Below, in pieces: positions 36,258-45,896 of a DNA stretch of 64,000 bases. Below the pieces are notes generated by a model. The model had not been told where the DNA came from and did no database searches. It was given only the letters and a program-made list of their open reading frames with translations. Made by a program: the position numbers and the translations under genes. The stretch lies in assembly GCF_014640335.1 (NCBI RefSeq), contig NZ_BMGT01000004.1:390839-454838 (forward strand). Direction: 5' to 3'. The DNA comes from Edaphobacter dinghuensis. GTDB lineage: Bacteria; Acidobacteriota; Terriglobia; Terriglobales; Acidobacteriaceae. How positions within the stretch are numbered: position 1 is the first letter of the stretch; every line of letters begins with the position of its first letter.

Positions 36258-37998
36258 ATTTACCGTTTGGGCACCAGATGCAAAGAAGGTGTCGGTAAAG
36301 ATCGGCGATGTTCTGCATCCTATGAGCGGACCGAACGATGCAGGGTGGTGGAGTGCATCGGTAGACGCAGCCAATGATGGCACGGACTACGCTTTTGTGC
36401 AGAACGACGACGCGACTCCTTACCCCGATCCGCGTGGCCTGTGGCAGCCTCATGGAGTTCATGGGCCGTCGCGTGTCTACAATCATGCTGCCTTTGTATG
36501 GAACGATAGCCGCTGGCAGGGGCCGCCGCTCTCGGGTGCTGTCATCTACGAGATGCATGTGGGCACGTTCACCGCTGCGGGCACTTTTGACGCTGCGATC
36601 GAGCGGCTCAACTATCTTTTTGAGTTAGGCATTACGCACATCGAGCTGATGCCGGTTGTTGAGTTTCCAGGCAGGTTTGGTTGGGGCTACGATGGCGTCG
36701 CTTTATTTGCGGTGAATGCTCAATACGGTGGCCCAGATGGGCTGAAGAGGTTTGTCGATGCGTGTCACTCGCGAGGCCTTGCAGTGCTGATGGATGTTGT
36801 CTACAACCACTTTGGGCCTGTGGGGAACTATACGACGAAGTTTGGGCCTTATCTGACGCACCGTCACAATACGCCGTGGGGCGATGCCGTCAACTTTGAA
36901 GAGGCGGGCGCGGATGAGGTGCGGCGTTTCTTCTGTGACAACGCGCTGATGTGGATGCGTGACTATCACGTAGACGGGTTGCGGCTGGATGCGGTGCATG
37001 AGTTCATGGACCGTTCGGCGATCCATTTTATGGAGCAGCTTTCGGCCGAGGTCGAGATACTATCTTCAACGCTTGAGCGGCAGCTGGTGCTGATTGCAGA
37101 GAGCGACCTGAACAATCCCAAGGTGGTAACGCCGCGTGAAGCTGGCGGCTATGGCATGGATGCGCAATGGAGCGATGACTTTCACCACGCGCTGTTCACC
37201 ATCCTTAATGTTGAAGTAGAGGGCAAAGGCTATTACGTCGACTTTGGATCATTTGAACGACTGGCGAAGGCCCTCACTTCGGTGTTTGTCTACGACGGCA
37301 TCTACTCCCGCTATCGGCGGCATACGCACGGCCGCCCTGTGCATGGCTTGTCAGCACATCACTTCATCGGATTCATTCAAAATCATGATCAGGTAGGAAA
37401 TCGCGCAAAGGGAGATCGCCTGGAGCACATCGTAGGAATAGCGCGTGCGAAGGTTGCCATTGGTATTGTTCTGATGTCACCCTTCATTCCCTTGATCTTT
37501 CAAGGAGAGGAGTTTGTCTCCTCCTCTCCGTTCCAGTACTTTGCGGACCATGATGAGCCGGCGATGGCTACTGCGGTGCGAGAGGGAAGGAAGCGGGAGT
37601 TCGCTGCCTTCGGATGGAACGCTGATGAGATTCCCAATCCGGATGAGCCGGCGACCTTCGAGCGGTCGAAACTGAATTGGGATGAGGTTCATCAAGGTAA
37701 ACATGGAGAGATGCTGGAATGGTTTCGGCAACTCATCCGTCTGCGGCATCAGACCCCTTGCTTGAACGATGGAGATCTGAATCACCTTAAGGTCAGGTTT
37801 GACGAAGAGAAGCGATGGCTGACGATGGACCGCGGCCAGATACGCGTCCTCTGCAACCTCGGCGAGGAACCTGTGGAACTCGAGAGCCGCAGTGGATATT
37901 CTCTGTCGCTGGTCTCTCGAGACGATATTGGAATCGCCAATGACAAGGTATTGCTGCCGCCCGACAGCATTGCGATTCTCTCCGGCAAAACAATCTAG
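36250..37998 (+). CDS. treZ: maltooligosyltrehalose trehalohydrolase TreZ
   Basis: 582 aa. TreZ releases trehalose from the TreY product. The N-terminal carbohydrate-binding-like domain starts FTVWAPDAKKVSV; the barrel carries YEMHVGTFT (100-108), MDVVYNHFGPVGNY, nucleophile Asp247 (DGLRLDAVHEF), Glu284 (LIAESDLNNP) and FIQNHDQVGN. The ATG at 36250 has AAGGAG seven bases upstream and lies inside the end of treY, so translation is coupled. The C-terminal beta domain (from about 480) is normal. Confidence 0.95.
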   Translation: MHKFTVWAPDAKKVSVKIGDVLHPMSGPNDAGWWSASVDAANDGTDYAFVQNDDATPYPDPRGLWQPHGVHGPSRVYNHAAFVWNDSRWQGPPLSGAVIYEMHVGTFTAAGTFDAAIERLNYLFELGITHIELMPVVEFPGRFGWGYDGVALFAVNAQYGGPDGLKRFVDACHSRGLAVLMDVVYNHFGPVGNYTTKFGPYLTHRHNTPWGDAVNFEEAGADEVRRFFCDNALMWMRDYHVDGLRLDAVHEFMDRSAIHFMEQLSAEVEILSSTLERQLVLIAESDLNNPKVVTPREAGGYGMDAQWSDDFHHALFTILNVEVEGKGYYVDFGSFERLAKALTSVFVYDGIYSRYRRHTHGRPVHGLSAHHFIGFIQNHDQVGNRAKGDRLEHIVGIARAKVAIGIVLMSPFIPLIFQGEEFVSSSPFQYFADHDEPAMATAVREGRKREFAAFGWNADEIPNPDEPATFERSKLNWDEVHQGKHGEMLEWFRQLIRLRHQTPCLNDGDLNHLKVRFDEEKRWLTMDRGQIRVLCNLGEEPVELESRSGYSLSLVSRDDIGIANDKVLLPPDSIAILSGKTI

Positions 37999-38023
37999 AG
38001 ACGGTAGACGAAAAGCTTTACCG

Positions 38024-38073
38024 AAATGCTTTTGCATTTAGTTAAAGGCTTGATTAAGCTTGCCTTAAGCCTT
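38024..38073 (+). terminator. tandem inverted repeats after treZ, possible terminator
   Basis: AAATGC-TTTT-GCATTT (38024-38039) is a 6-bp hairpin, followed by AAGGCTT (38045-38051) and AAGCCTT (38067-38073). Neither has a long T tract, so termination is only possible. They lie in the 246-base gap between treZ and the DUF5666-like gene. Confidence 0.35.
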
Positions 38074-38244
38074 GGACGATATCTTCGTCTTGGCATCGCT
38101 TGTTCCCGGCGTGAAATCGCCTTTAATTTAGGAAACTTTTGAGTTACTGGTTCGTCTTCCTTTAGAGACAACAACTTCCCTTGGGCTGGCACAAGCCATC
38201 CGCATATTTTGCAATAGCAAGACACATTTATAAGGACGACCACT

Positions 38245-39429
38245 ATGGTTATCAGGCTTGGAATCTTCCGGGCATCAATCTTTGGCGCGAGTCTGCTGCT
38301 TCCCGCAGTTGGGTTTATTCCCTGTTGTACGGTTGCTCAGGCGCAGGTTGCTGCCGGGCCGAAGATTGGTACGGTGACGACCATCTCCGGCTCCACGCTG
38401 ACACTGATGACCGACAGCAAGCAACAGATCACCGTTACAGTTGCGGATGGCGCTCGTGTTCTTCAACTCGCGCCCGGCAGCAAGGATCTGAAGTCTGCAC
38501 AGACCATTACCCTGGGCGACGTTTCCAAGGGCGACCGCATTTTGGTCTCGGGCCAGCCCGGCAGTGATGGCATTTCCTTCACGGCCTCGCGCGTCATCTT
38601 GATGAAGGCGCAGGACATCGCACAGGTGCATGCGAAGGAGCAGGCCGACTGGCAGAGCCGTGGAACCGGCGGATTGGTAAGCGCTGTCGATGATGGATCT
38701 GGAACGATTACTGTGTCGATCGGTGCCAAAAAGGTCGCCGTTCAGACATCAAGCGCTACAACCTTTCGTCGATACTCCGGCGGATCGGTGAAGTTTGAAG
38801 ACGCGCAGCCGAGCAATCTCTCGGAGATTCATGCCGGCGATCAGGTTCGTGTGCTTGGCGCGAAGTCAGATGATGGCTCGTCCATCAAGGCGGAGATTAT
38901 CGTCAGCGGCTCATTCCTGCATCTGGCCGGAATGATTGCAACTATGAACGCTGCCAACGGCACGTTTACGATCAAGGATCTCGCCACCAAGAAGACGATG
39001 ACCGTCAAGGTAACGGCGGACTCGGATGTTCGCAAACTGCCGCCTCAGGCAGCGGCAAGGATTGCTGCGCGAGCAAAGGGCGCCGCCCCCTCTGCAGGGC
39101 ATCCCGGAGCCGGCAATGCGCGACCAGCACAGGCAAGTGCACCGGCGCCCGAAGGTGGCGAGGAACAGCGGCGATCTGCCGGTATGGATCTGTCGCAAAT
39201 GTTGAGCAGGCTGCCCACGCAGACGCTTGCCGATCTTAAGGTTGGCGATGCGGTCATGATTGTGGCGTCGCAGCCAGACACTGGCAGCCCCAATGTATCG
39301 GCGGTGACGCTCTTGTCCGGCGTCGAACCGATTTTGTCCGCGACCCCCAACGGCGCGGCGACCATGAGTCTCTCGCCCTGGCAAGTTGGTGGCGGCGAAC
39401 CTGACGCTGGGGGCGGATCGTCACAGTAG
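38245..39429 (+). CDS. DUF5666-like repeat secreted protein
   Basis: 394 aa. Signal peptide with cleavage near VAQAQ (residue 34). The mature part repeats a small beta unit several times: KIGTVTTISGSTLTLMTDSKQQITVTVADGARV, GLVSAVDDGSGTITVSIGAKKVAVQTSSATTFRR, and GMIATMNAANGTFTIKDLATKKTMTVKVTADSDVRKL, each followed by a DVSKGDRILVSG- or IHAGDQVRVLG-like turn, the pattern of DUF5666 domains. A low-complexity Ala/Pro/Gly segment (about 280-310) precedes a final repeat. It lies just ahead of a TonB receptor on the same strand, 47 bases apart, and is probably cotranscribed. Confidence 0.78.
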   Translation: MVIRLGIFRASIFGASLLLPAVGFIPCCTVAQAQVAAGPKIGTVTTISGSTLTLMTDSKQQITVTVADGARVLQLAPGSKDLKSAQTITLGDVSKGDRILVSGQPGSDGISFTASRVILMKAQDIAQVHAKEQADWQSRGTGGLVSAVDDGSGTITVSIGAKKVAVQTSSATTFRRYSGGSVKFEDAQPSNLSEIHAGDQVRVLGAKSDDGSSIKAEIIVSGSFLHLAGMIATMNAANGTFTIKDLATKKTMTVKVTADSDVRKLPPQAAARIAARAKGAAPSAGHPGAGNARPAQASAPAPEGGEEQRRSAGMDLSQMLSRLPTQTLADLKVGDAVMIVASQPDTGSPNVSAVTLLSGVEPILSATPNGAATMSLSPWQVGGGEPDAGGGSSQ

Positions 39430-39476
39430 TGACTTCGTTCAAGAGCGGCACGCGGTATTTTCTTCGAGGAGTAGTA

Positions 39477-42425
39477 ATGTCATTTCGCTCAGTTTTGAGG
39501 TTTGCTGTACTTTTTTCATTCGCTGTTATGCCTATGGTTGCAAGCGCTCAGCAGAAGGGAGCTACGGTACATGGAACGGTTGCTGATCCGGATGAGGCCG
39601 TTATTCCCGGCGCAACAGTTACGCTGACGCCGGCCTCCGGCAAGCCGCTGGTCACGCAGTCGCAGAGTGATGGAAGCTATGTGCTTCACAATGTTCCGGC
39701 TGGTACTTATTCCGAGACCGTCACGATGCAGGGTTTCGCGCCATTCGCCAAGTTGGCCGTAAAGATCAATCCGGGGCAATCGCTTGCTCTCGATGTGAAG
39801 ATGGACATCCAGGCACAGCAGCAAGAGGTTCAGGTCACCGCGCAGACAGCGCAGGTCAGTGTCGATGCAGACAGCAATGCCAGCTCCACGGTGATCAAGG
39901 GCAAAGATCTCGATGCCTTGTCGGATGACCCCGACGAACTCTCTTCGGAGCTGACGGCATTGGCAGGGCCTTCTGCAGGTCCTAACGGCGGTCAGATCTA
40001 CGTCGATGGATTTACCGGTGGCCAGTTGCCGCCGAAGTCTTCGATCCGCGAGATCCGCATCAATCAGAATCCGTTTTCGGCAGAGTACGATCGGTTGGGC
40101 TATGGTCGCGTGCAGATCTTTACCAAGCCCGGTACCGACAAGCTTCATGGCTTCTACCAGATGTCTGGAAATACCTCCGCGTTCAACAGCGGTAACCCGC
40201 TCCTCAACGCCAATCTGAGCAAGGGACAGAATCCCGTGGTTCAGCCGCCGTATCACACGCTGTTCATGTTTGGAGACGTCTCCGGCCCTCTCTCTTCCAT
40301 CGCTTCCTTCACGGTAGGAGGATCGCATCGGTCGATTCAAGACAACTCGATGATCAATGCGACGGTGCTTCCATCGCAGTTTCCGTGCGCTGCGGGGCAG
40401 GCCTCCTGCAACTACCAGTCGGCGGTTTCAACTCCCAATGTAAGAACGGATATCAGCCCACGTATCGATCTTCAGTTGGGCGAGAAGAACACGCTCACGA
40501 CTCGGTTTGAATATGAGCAGAGCGATCTGTCGAACCAGGGTATTGGAAACCTCAGCTTGCCATCGACGGGATATAACGAGAGCAGCTCCGAAGTCACCCT
40601 TCAGATGACGGACACACAGGTTGTAAGTTCTCGCATCATCAACGAGACCCGGTTCGAGTATCAGCGCGACCATAGCACCGAAAATCCCCTGAGCAAAGCG
40701 CCTACTATCTCAGTATCAGGAAACTTCACGGACGGCGGCGCAAATAGCGGCACCAATACTGACACTCAGAATCACTTTGAACTGCACAACTATACGTCGA
40801 TCCAGCTGAAAAAGAACTTCATTCGCTTTGGTGGTCGGCTGCGGTCTACGGCGGATCAAAATACTTCAACGGCAGGCAGCAACGGACTTTTCACTTATAA
40901 CTGCCTATTGGATTCGAGTACGGGTTGCGAATCTAGTTCCAATAACCCCACTGTCTCTTCATATGAGAACGGACAAGCCAGCCAGTTCAAGATCACCGAT
41001 ATCGTTCACCCCACAGTGAACGCAACCATGGTGGACTTGGGCGTCTACGCAGAAGATGACTGGAAGCCGATTCAGAATCTCACCTTGAGCTATGGCTTCC
41101 GCTACGAGACGCAAAACTATCTAAGAGACCACCATGATCTCGCACCGCGCATCTCGTTTGCCTATGGCCTGGGTCGCGGCCAGAAGTCGCCTAAGACAGT
41201 GCTGCGCGGCGGCTTTGGAATCTTCTATGACCGCTACATGCTCGCCAATATTCTGACCACTGTTCAATACAACGGTCAGAATCAACTGCAGACAACCTTG
41301 GCGCTTCCGAATACTGCAACCTGCTCGCCTACTAACCTGAGCGGTTGCACTGCCGGTACGCCGGGTGGCAATACGACTATTTCCGCAGCTCCCAATCTTC
41401 GGACGCCTTACTCGATGGAGTTTGCCATTGGAGCGGACCAACAGCTTCTGCGCAATGCGACTCTATCCGTAAACTATCTGAATACCCGAGGCGTGCATCA
41501 GTTTCTGAGCCAGAACGTCAATGCGCCCACCGGCACTGACAGCAGCGGCAACTTTATCTATCCGATTGCTCCCGCACCGGGTCAGGATCCAGCCGTCATC
41601 CAGCAGTATCAGTCTGAGGGCGTATACCGGCAGAACGAGTTGATCGCGAATATCAATGTCCGCGAAAGGGCCTTTACTCTCTTCGGATACTACGTGCTGA
41701 ACTTTGCGAAATCTGACACGGGCGGTATCACCACGTTCCCATCGCAGCCGTATAACATTGGCGCCGACTATGGCCGCGCAGTGTTCGATCGGCGGAATCG
41801 CCTCTTCCTCGGCGGCAACGTCTCGCTGCCCTATCACATCTCTCTCAGCCCTTTCATCGTTGCCTCCTCGGGAACGCCTTACAACGTAACGCTTGGCAAG
41901 GACTTGAATGGCGACAGCGAATTTAATGATCGGCCTGCCTTTGCAGTTCCTGGTTCGACCCAGGTAAGCACGATTGCAGGTTGCGGTAGCTTCACTACTC
42001 CTGGACCGGGCAACGAGACACGGATTCCGATCAACTACTGCACCGGTCCGGCGTTGTTCGTAACCAATATCCGCGCTTCGAAGACCTTTGGTTTCGGCCC
42101 CTCCACGGCAACACCTAATCAGGGTGGTCCGGGTGGCGGTCAAGGAGGTCCTCCAGGAAGTCACGGTGGTGGTGGTCATGGCGGCGGACATGGAGGTGGT
42201 GGCGGCGGCCGAGGTGGCTTCGGCGGCAGCAGAACGGACAGAAAGTACAATCTGACGTTCTCGGCTCAGGCCCAGAACCTCTTCAACAATGCCGATTACG
42301 CAACACCGAACTCGACGATGACCGCGGCGACGTTGTTTGGAAAGTCCACACAGTTGGCGGGCAATCCTTACACCAGCAGCTCAGCGCTTCGACGTATCTC
42401 CTTGAATGTGTCGTTCCAGTTCTAG
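39477..42425 (+). CDS. Oar-like TonB-dependent outer-membrane receptor
   Basis: 982 aa from ATG 39477 with GAGGA 6 bases before; the open frame from 39429 has no signal. Signal peptide ends near VASAQ. Residues about 27-110 form a carboxypeptidase-regulatory-like (CnaB) domain (VHGTVADPDEAVIPGATVTL...GSYVLHNVPAGTYSETVTMQGF). A plug-like region (VYVDGFTGGQLPPKSSIREIRINQNPFSAEYDRLGYGRVQIFTK) leads into the beta-barrel, and the last residue is Phe. Between the last strands is an about 45-residue Gly/His-rich loop (GSHGGGGHGGGHGGGGG). Substrate unknown; glycan or metal uptake are both conceivable. Confidence 0.88.
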   Translation: MSFRSVLRFAVLFSFAVMPMVASAQQKGATVHGTVADPDEAVIPGATVTLTPASGKPLVTQSQSDGSYVLHNVPAGTYSETVTMQGFAPFAKLAVKINPGQSLALDVKMDIQAQQQEVQVTAQTAQVSVDADSNASSTVIKGKDLDALSDDPDELSSELTALAGPSAGPNGGQIYVDGFTGGQLPPKSSIREIRINQNPFSAEYDRLGYGRVQIFTKPGTDKLHGFYQMSGNTSAFNSGNPLLNANLSKGQNPVVQPPYHTLFMFGDVSGPLSSIASFTVGGSHRSIQDNSMINATVLPSQFPCAAGQASCNYQSAVSTPNVRTDISPRIDLQLGEKNTLTTRFEYEQSDLSNQGIGNLSLPSTGYNESSSEVTLQMTDTQVVSSRIINETRFEYQRDHSTENPLSKAPTISVSGNFTDGGANSGTNTDTQNHFELHNYTSIQLKKNFIRFGGRLRSTADQNTSTAGSNGLFTYNCLLDSSTGCESSSNNPTVSSYENGQASQFKITDIVHPTVNATMVDLGVYAEDDWKPIQNLTLSYGFRYETQNYLRDHHDLAPRISFAYGLGRGQKSPKTVLRGGFGIFYDRYMLANILTTVQYNGQNQLQTTLALPNTATCSPTNLSGCTAGTPGGNTTISAAPNLRTPYSMEFAIGADQQLLRNATLSVNYLNTRGVHQFLSQNVNAPTGTDSSGNFIYPIAPAPGQDPAVIQQYQSEGVYRQNELIANINVRERAFTLFGYYVLNFAKSDTGGITTFPSQPYNIGADYGRAVFDRRNRLFLGGNVSLPYHISLSPFIVASSGTPYNVTLGKDLNGDSEFNDRPAFAVPGSTQVSTIAGCGSFTTPGPGNETRIPINYCTGPALFVTNIRASKTFGFGPSTATPNQGGPGGGQGGPPGSHGGGGHGGGHGGGGGGRGGFGGSRTDRKYNLTFSAQAQNLFNNADYATPNSTMTAATLFGKSTQLAGNPYTSSSALRRISLNVSFQF

Positions 42426-42440
42426 GGGATAGCAACAACG

Positions 42441-42474
42441 AAAAGGGCGGCCAGCGATGGCCGCCCTTTTTTAT
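42441..42474. terminator. rho-independent terminator after the TonB receptor gene
   Basis: AAAAGGGCGGCCA and TGGCCGCCCTTTT pair perfectly over 13 bp around GCGA, with a run of T residues to 42472. The A run on the other side makes it work for the convergent dehydrogenase gene as well. Confidence 0.9.
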
Positions 42475-42492
42475 TCCCTTTCAGTAGCGAAG

Positions 42493-43872
42493 CTACTCGC
42501 TATCCGGCCCTGCGATGACCACCGTCTTGCAGTTGAGGAACTCGCGCATTCCCGCAGCCGACAGTTCACGTCCGTAACCTGAGCGCTTGATGCCGCCGAA
42601 GGGTAGGCGCGGATCGCTTGCGACCATCGCATTGATGAAGACAGCTCCGCACTGCAGCTCTCTCGAAAAACGCCCTTGTTCGCTTGAGTCGCGTGTCCAG
42701 ACTGAGGCGCTGAGGCCAAAAGGAGTGTCGTTTGCGAGCCGGATCGCCTCATCCAGATCAGCCACGCGAAAGAGCATGGCGACCGGGCCAAAGAGCTCTT
42801 CTCGATAAACCACCGAGGTACGCGGTACATCGATCAGTACCGTCGGCTCGAAGTAATTGCCCTCTCCGAGCATGCGCTCGCCGCCGGTCAGAATGCGTGC
42901 TCCGGCGCTGATTGCGGCCTTTACCTGTGCCTCAAGCTCATCGACGATACTCGTCGTTGCAAGCGGTCCAATGTCCGTGGTGTCCTTCATCGGGTCGCCG
43001 ACACGCATACTCTCCATGCCCGCGACGAAGCGCGATTCGAACTCGTCGTAGATCTCGTCGGCGACGATAAAGCGTTTGGCGGCGATGCAGGACTGACCGC
43101 TGTTGACGCAACGCGCGCGAACGGCAGTCTCGACGGCAAGATCGAGATTGGCCGATGGCATGACGATAAACGGATCGCTGCCGCCGAGTTCGAGTACGGA
43201 TTTTTTGATCAGCCAGCCTGCCTGCGCTGCCACGGCCCGGCCAGCAGGCTCGCTTCCGGTGACGGTGACGGCGGCAATTCGCTCGTCGTTGAGCACGGAC
43301 TCGACCTGACGTGAGTCGATCAGCAGGGCCTGAAAGGTGCCTCTCGGGAAGCCCGCGCGACGAACCAGCGCTTCAATGGCGATGGCGCACTGGGGAACGT
43401 TGGAGGAGTGCTTGAGCAAGCCAATGTTGCCTGCCATCAGCGCAGGCGCAAGAAAACGAAAGACCTGCCAGAAGGGGAAGTTCCACGGCATAACGGCCAG
43501 GACAACGCCGAGCGGGTCCCAGCGAACGTAGCTGTCATTGCCGTCGGTCGGGATGCGCTCGGGCGCAAGAATGCGCGCAGCATTCTCCGCATAGTAGCGG
43601 CAGGCGGTCGCGCACTTCAGCACCTCCTGCCGGGCTGTGTGCAACGGTTTGCCCATCTCCTCGGTGATGACGATGGCAAGGTCCTCGGTCTCGTGCTCGA
43701 GGATAGAAGCTAGTTTTCTCATGCAGAGAGCACGGTGCTCAAGCGGGATGGTCTGATAGGACTGGAAAGCCTCGGCGGCGAGGCCTATCTTTTGACGAAT
43801 CGCTTCGTCATCGAGCGGATCGAAGTGACGGAGGAGCTTGCCGTTAGCGGGATTGATGGATTCGATGGCCAT
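42493..43872 (-). CDS. NAD(P)-dependent aldehyde dehydrogenase, succinate-semialdehyde type
   Basis: 459 aa. Catalytic residues are in place: Cys262 ([12 protein letters not shown]), Glu228 (LELGGSDPF), and Lys154 ([10 protein letters not shown]). The opening [19 protein letters not shown] and the middle [15 protein letters not shown] match the succinate-semialdehyde dehydrogenase branch (Sad/GabD). The C-terminal [15 protein letters not shown] is typical. The exact aldehyde is not determined by sequence. It is alone, divergent from the deaminase/homoserine dehydrogenase pair. Confidence 0.9.
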   Translation of the reverse strand: MAIESINPANGKLLRHFDPLDDEAIRQKIGLAAEAFQSYQTIPLEHRALCMRKLASILEHETEDLAIVITEEMGKPLHTARQEVLKCATACRYYAENAARILAPERIPTDGNDSYVRWDPLGVVLAVMPWNFPFWQVFRFLAPALMAGNIGLLKHSSNVPQCAIAIEALVRRAGFPRGTFQALLIDSRQVESVLNDERIAAVTVTGSEPAGRAVAAQAGWLIKKSVLELGGSDPFIVMPSANLDLAVETAVRARCVNSGQSCIAAKRFIVADEIYDEFESRFVAGMESMRVGDPMKDTTDIGPLATTSIVDELEAQVKAAISAGARILTGGERMLGEGNYFEPTVLIDVPRTSVVYREELFGPVAMLFRVADLDEAIRLANDTPFGLSASVWTRDSSEQGRFSRELQCGAVFINAMVASDPRLPFGGIKRSGYGRELSAAGMREFLNCKTVVIAGPDSE

Positions 43873-43997
43873 GCGTATAGGAGCGTCTACACTGATGCTA
43901 GGTTAGCAAGGAGCGGTGAGGCAATGTGCCATAATTTGACTATCCCGTCAGTCTCTCCGTGCCAAATACGGAATGTGGAATAAGGATATCGAGCCGA

Positions 43998-44471
43998 ATG
44001 CAGGGCAATCCAATCTTTATGGAACAAGCGATCGCTCTGGCGACGGAGAATGTCACCTCGGGGCGCGGCGGCCCTTTTGGCGCGGTGATCGTTCATGAGG
44101 GCAAGGTCGTTGCCACGGGAGTCAATCTTGTGACTGCAACCAATGACCCCACTGCCCACGCAGAGGTAACCGCCATTCGCAACGCGTCGGCAGCGCTGGC
44201 GACGTTCGATCTGGCTGGCTGCGAGATCTACACCAGTTGCGAGCCCTGCCCGATGTGTCTGGCGGCGATCTACTGGTCGCATTGCGACGCGATCTTCTAT
44301 GGCAACACCTCGGCAGACGCTGCGGCTGCGGGCTTCGACGACGCGTTTCTCTATCAGGAGATAGAACGTCCGTTGGAGCAGCGCAGAATTCCCATTGTGA
44401 ATCTGCTCCGAGAGCAGGCGATCTCTAATTTTGAGGCTTGGCGTAAATACGCTGGCAGAATTGATTATTAA
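43998..44471 (+). CDS. nucleoside/guanine deaminase (CDA superfamily, GuaD-like)
   Basis: 157 aa from ATG 43998, close to the 156 aa of Bacillus guanine deaminase; an in-frame GTG at 43959 would add 13 residues. Zinc motif: His54 and Glu56 in PTAHAEVTAIRNA, Cys84 and Cys87 in SCEPCPMCLAAIYW. The text after it (HCDAIFYGNTSADAAAAGFDDAFLYQEI) is GuaD-like, not TadA-like, so guanine or a related base is the likely substrate. It is followed three bases after its stop by hom; the two are probably cotranscribed though unrelated in pathway. Confidence 0.85.
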   Translation: MQGNPIFMEQAIALATENVTSGRGGPFGAVIVHEGKVVATGVNLVTATNDPTAHAEVTAIRNASAALATFDLAGCEIYTSCEPCPMCLAAIYWSHCDAIFYGNTSADAAAAGFDDAFLYQEIERPLEQRRIPIVNLLREQAISNFEAWRKYAGRIDY

Positions 44472-44474
44472 GTT

Positions 44475-45785
44475 ATGGCGACGAAGAAAAAACAGGTAGT
44501 GAAGAAGAAGCAGGTTGGTTCGACAGTAAAGGTAGCTCTGCTCGGGTTTGGAACAGTGGGCAGCTCGGTGGCGCAGGTGCTGGCTGCGTCGAAGTTTCCG
44601 GGAATAGAGCTGACCCACATCTTCAACCGCGATGTTCAGCGCAAACGAAGCTCTCCCGGAGCCAAGGCCGTTCCTGCGTCCGTTGTGTGGACGGAAGATA
44701 TCAACGACATCCTGAACTCGAAGGTCGATGTCGTTGTCGAGCTGATGGGCGGATTGAACCCCGTTGAGGGCTGGCTGCGCAAGGCGCTGGCGTCGGGCAA
44801 ATCGGTCGTCACTGCGAATAAGCAGTTGATCGCCTATCGTGGCGCGAGCCTGTTCAAATTGGCCGCGGCCAACAATGTTCATCTGGTCTATGGAGCAGCC
44901 GTCGCTGGCGGCGTGCCCGTCATTCCCGGAATGCTGCAAGGGCTAGGCGGAGACCAGGCGAGGCGGCTGAGCGGCATCCTCAATGGGACATGCAACTACA
45001 TCCTCAACCGTATGGAAGGCGGCGCGGACTACGCCACCGTGCTGGCCGATGCGCAGCAGCTTGGCTATGCTGAGGCCGATCCTTCGGCGGATGTGGACGG
45101 CTTCGACGCTCGTGCCAAGCTCTGTATCCTATCGCGCATTGCGCTTCACGCGGAGCTCAATCCCGATGCGGTGACAACCCAGACCATCTCGACGATCGAA
45201 GCGATCGACTTCACCTATGCGAAGGAGTTGAACTGCACAATTCGGCAGGTCTCGCAAGCCGAGCGCAATGGCAAAGCCATTCATGCGCGGGTCGCTCCGA
45301 TGCTGGTGCCGTTAAGCTCGCCGATGGCGTGGTCGCATGGAACACAGAATATGGTTGTCGTCAGCGGACGGTTCGGCGGCGATGTGGTCTTTTCCGGTCA
45401 CGGCGCAGGCGGCGAACCGACGGCGGTTGCGGTCGTCTCCGACCTGCTGGCCGTCGCGCAGAATTGCAGTTCGGTTCAGTTGCCGGTACGCAAGCGTGAA
45501 GTGACCGGTGAGTTCATGGCTCCGCACTACCTTCGATTTGTGGTCGACGACAAGCCGGGAATCGTCTCTGCCATCGCCGGTGCGCTGGCCAAGGTCGGCG
45601 CCAACATCGATTCGCTATTGCAGACGCCGGGCCATCCTAAACATCGTCTCCCGTTTGTGGTCACAACCGAGCCTTCGTTGACCTCGACGATCGAGAAGGC
45701 CATGAAGTCGATTGCCAAGCTCGACTGCATGTTGGAGAAGCCTTTGTGTCTTCAGATTCTGGTGCCGGAAGATAAGTCCGAGTAG
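44475..45785 (+). CDS. hom: homoserine dehydrogenase with ACT domain
   Basis: 436 aa. The nucleotide-binding motif LLGFGTVGSSVAQVL follows a short Lys-rich leader (TKKKQVVKKK). ANKQLIA, GGVPVI, LSGILNGTCNYIL and YAEADPSADVDGFDARAKL (with the catalytic Asp/Lys) are the conserved homoserine dehydrogenase segments. An ACT domain occupies the last 80 residues (YLRFVVDDKPGIVSAIAGALAKVGANI...), implying feedback control by threonine or a similar amino acid. It makes homoserine for threonine and methionine. Confidence 0.95.
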   Translation: MATKKKQVVKKKQVGSTVKVALLGFGTVGSSVAQVLAASKFPGIELTHIFNRDVQRKRSSPGAKAVPASVVWTEDINDILNSKVDVVVELMGGLNPVEGWLRKALASGKSVVTANKQLIAYRGASLFKLAAANNVHLVYGAAVAGGVPVIPGMLQGLGGDQARRLSGILNGTCNYILNRMEGGADYATVLADAQQLGYAEADPSADVDGFDARAKLCILSRIALHAELNPDAVTTQTISTIEAIDFTYAKELNCTIRQVSQAERNGKAIHARVAPMLVPLSSPMAWSHGTQNMVVVSGRFGGDVVFSGHGAGGEPTAVAVVSDLLAVAQNCSSVQLPVRKREVTGEFMAPHYLRFVVDDKPGIVSAIAGALAKVGANIDSLLQTPGHPKHRLPFVVTTEPSLTSTIEKAMKSIAKLDCMLEKPLCLQILVPEDKSE

Positions 45786-45807
45786 AGGTCTTCTATCGAA
45801 CACCGAA

Positions 45808-45874
45808 GGCCAACGATCAACACTGCGCCCGCGTTTATATCATTACGACTGGCGCAGCGTTGATCGTTCTGGCC
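45808..45874. terminator. long imperfect hairpin between convergent hom and the GT39 gene
   Basis: The left arm 45808-45829 (GGCCaACGATCAAC...CTGCGCC) pairs with the right arm 45851-45874 (GGCGCAG...GTTGATCGTtctGGCC) over 20 bp with small bulges and a 21-base loop. There is no T tract, so it may act as an mRNA end structure, or be a repetitive palindrome. Confidence 0.5.
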
Positions 45875-45896
45875 TGAATCAGAACGAACCAGGACA

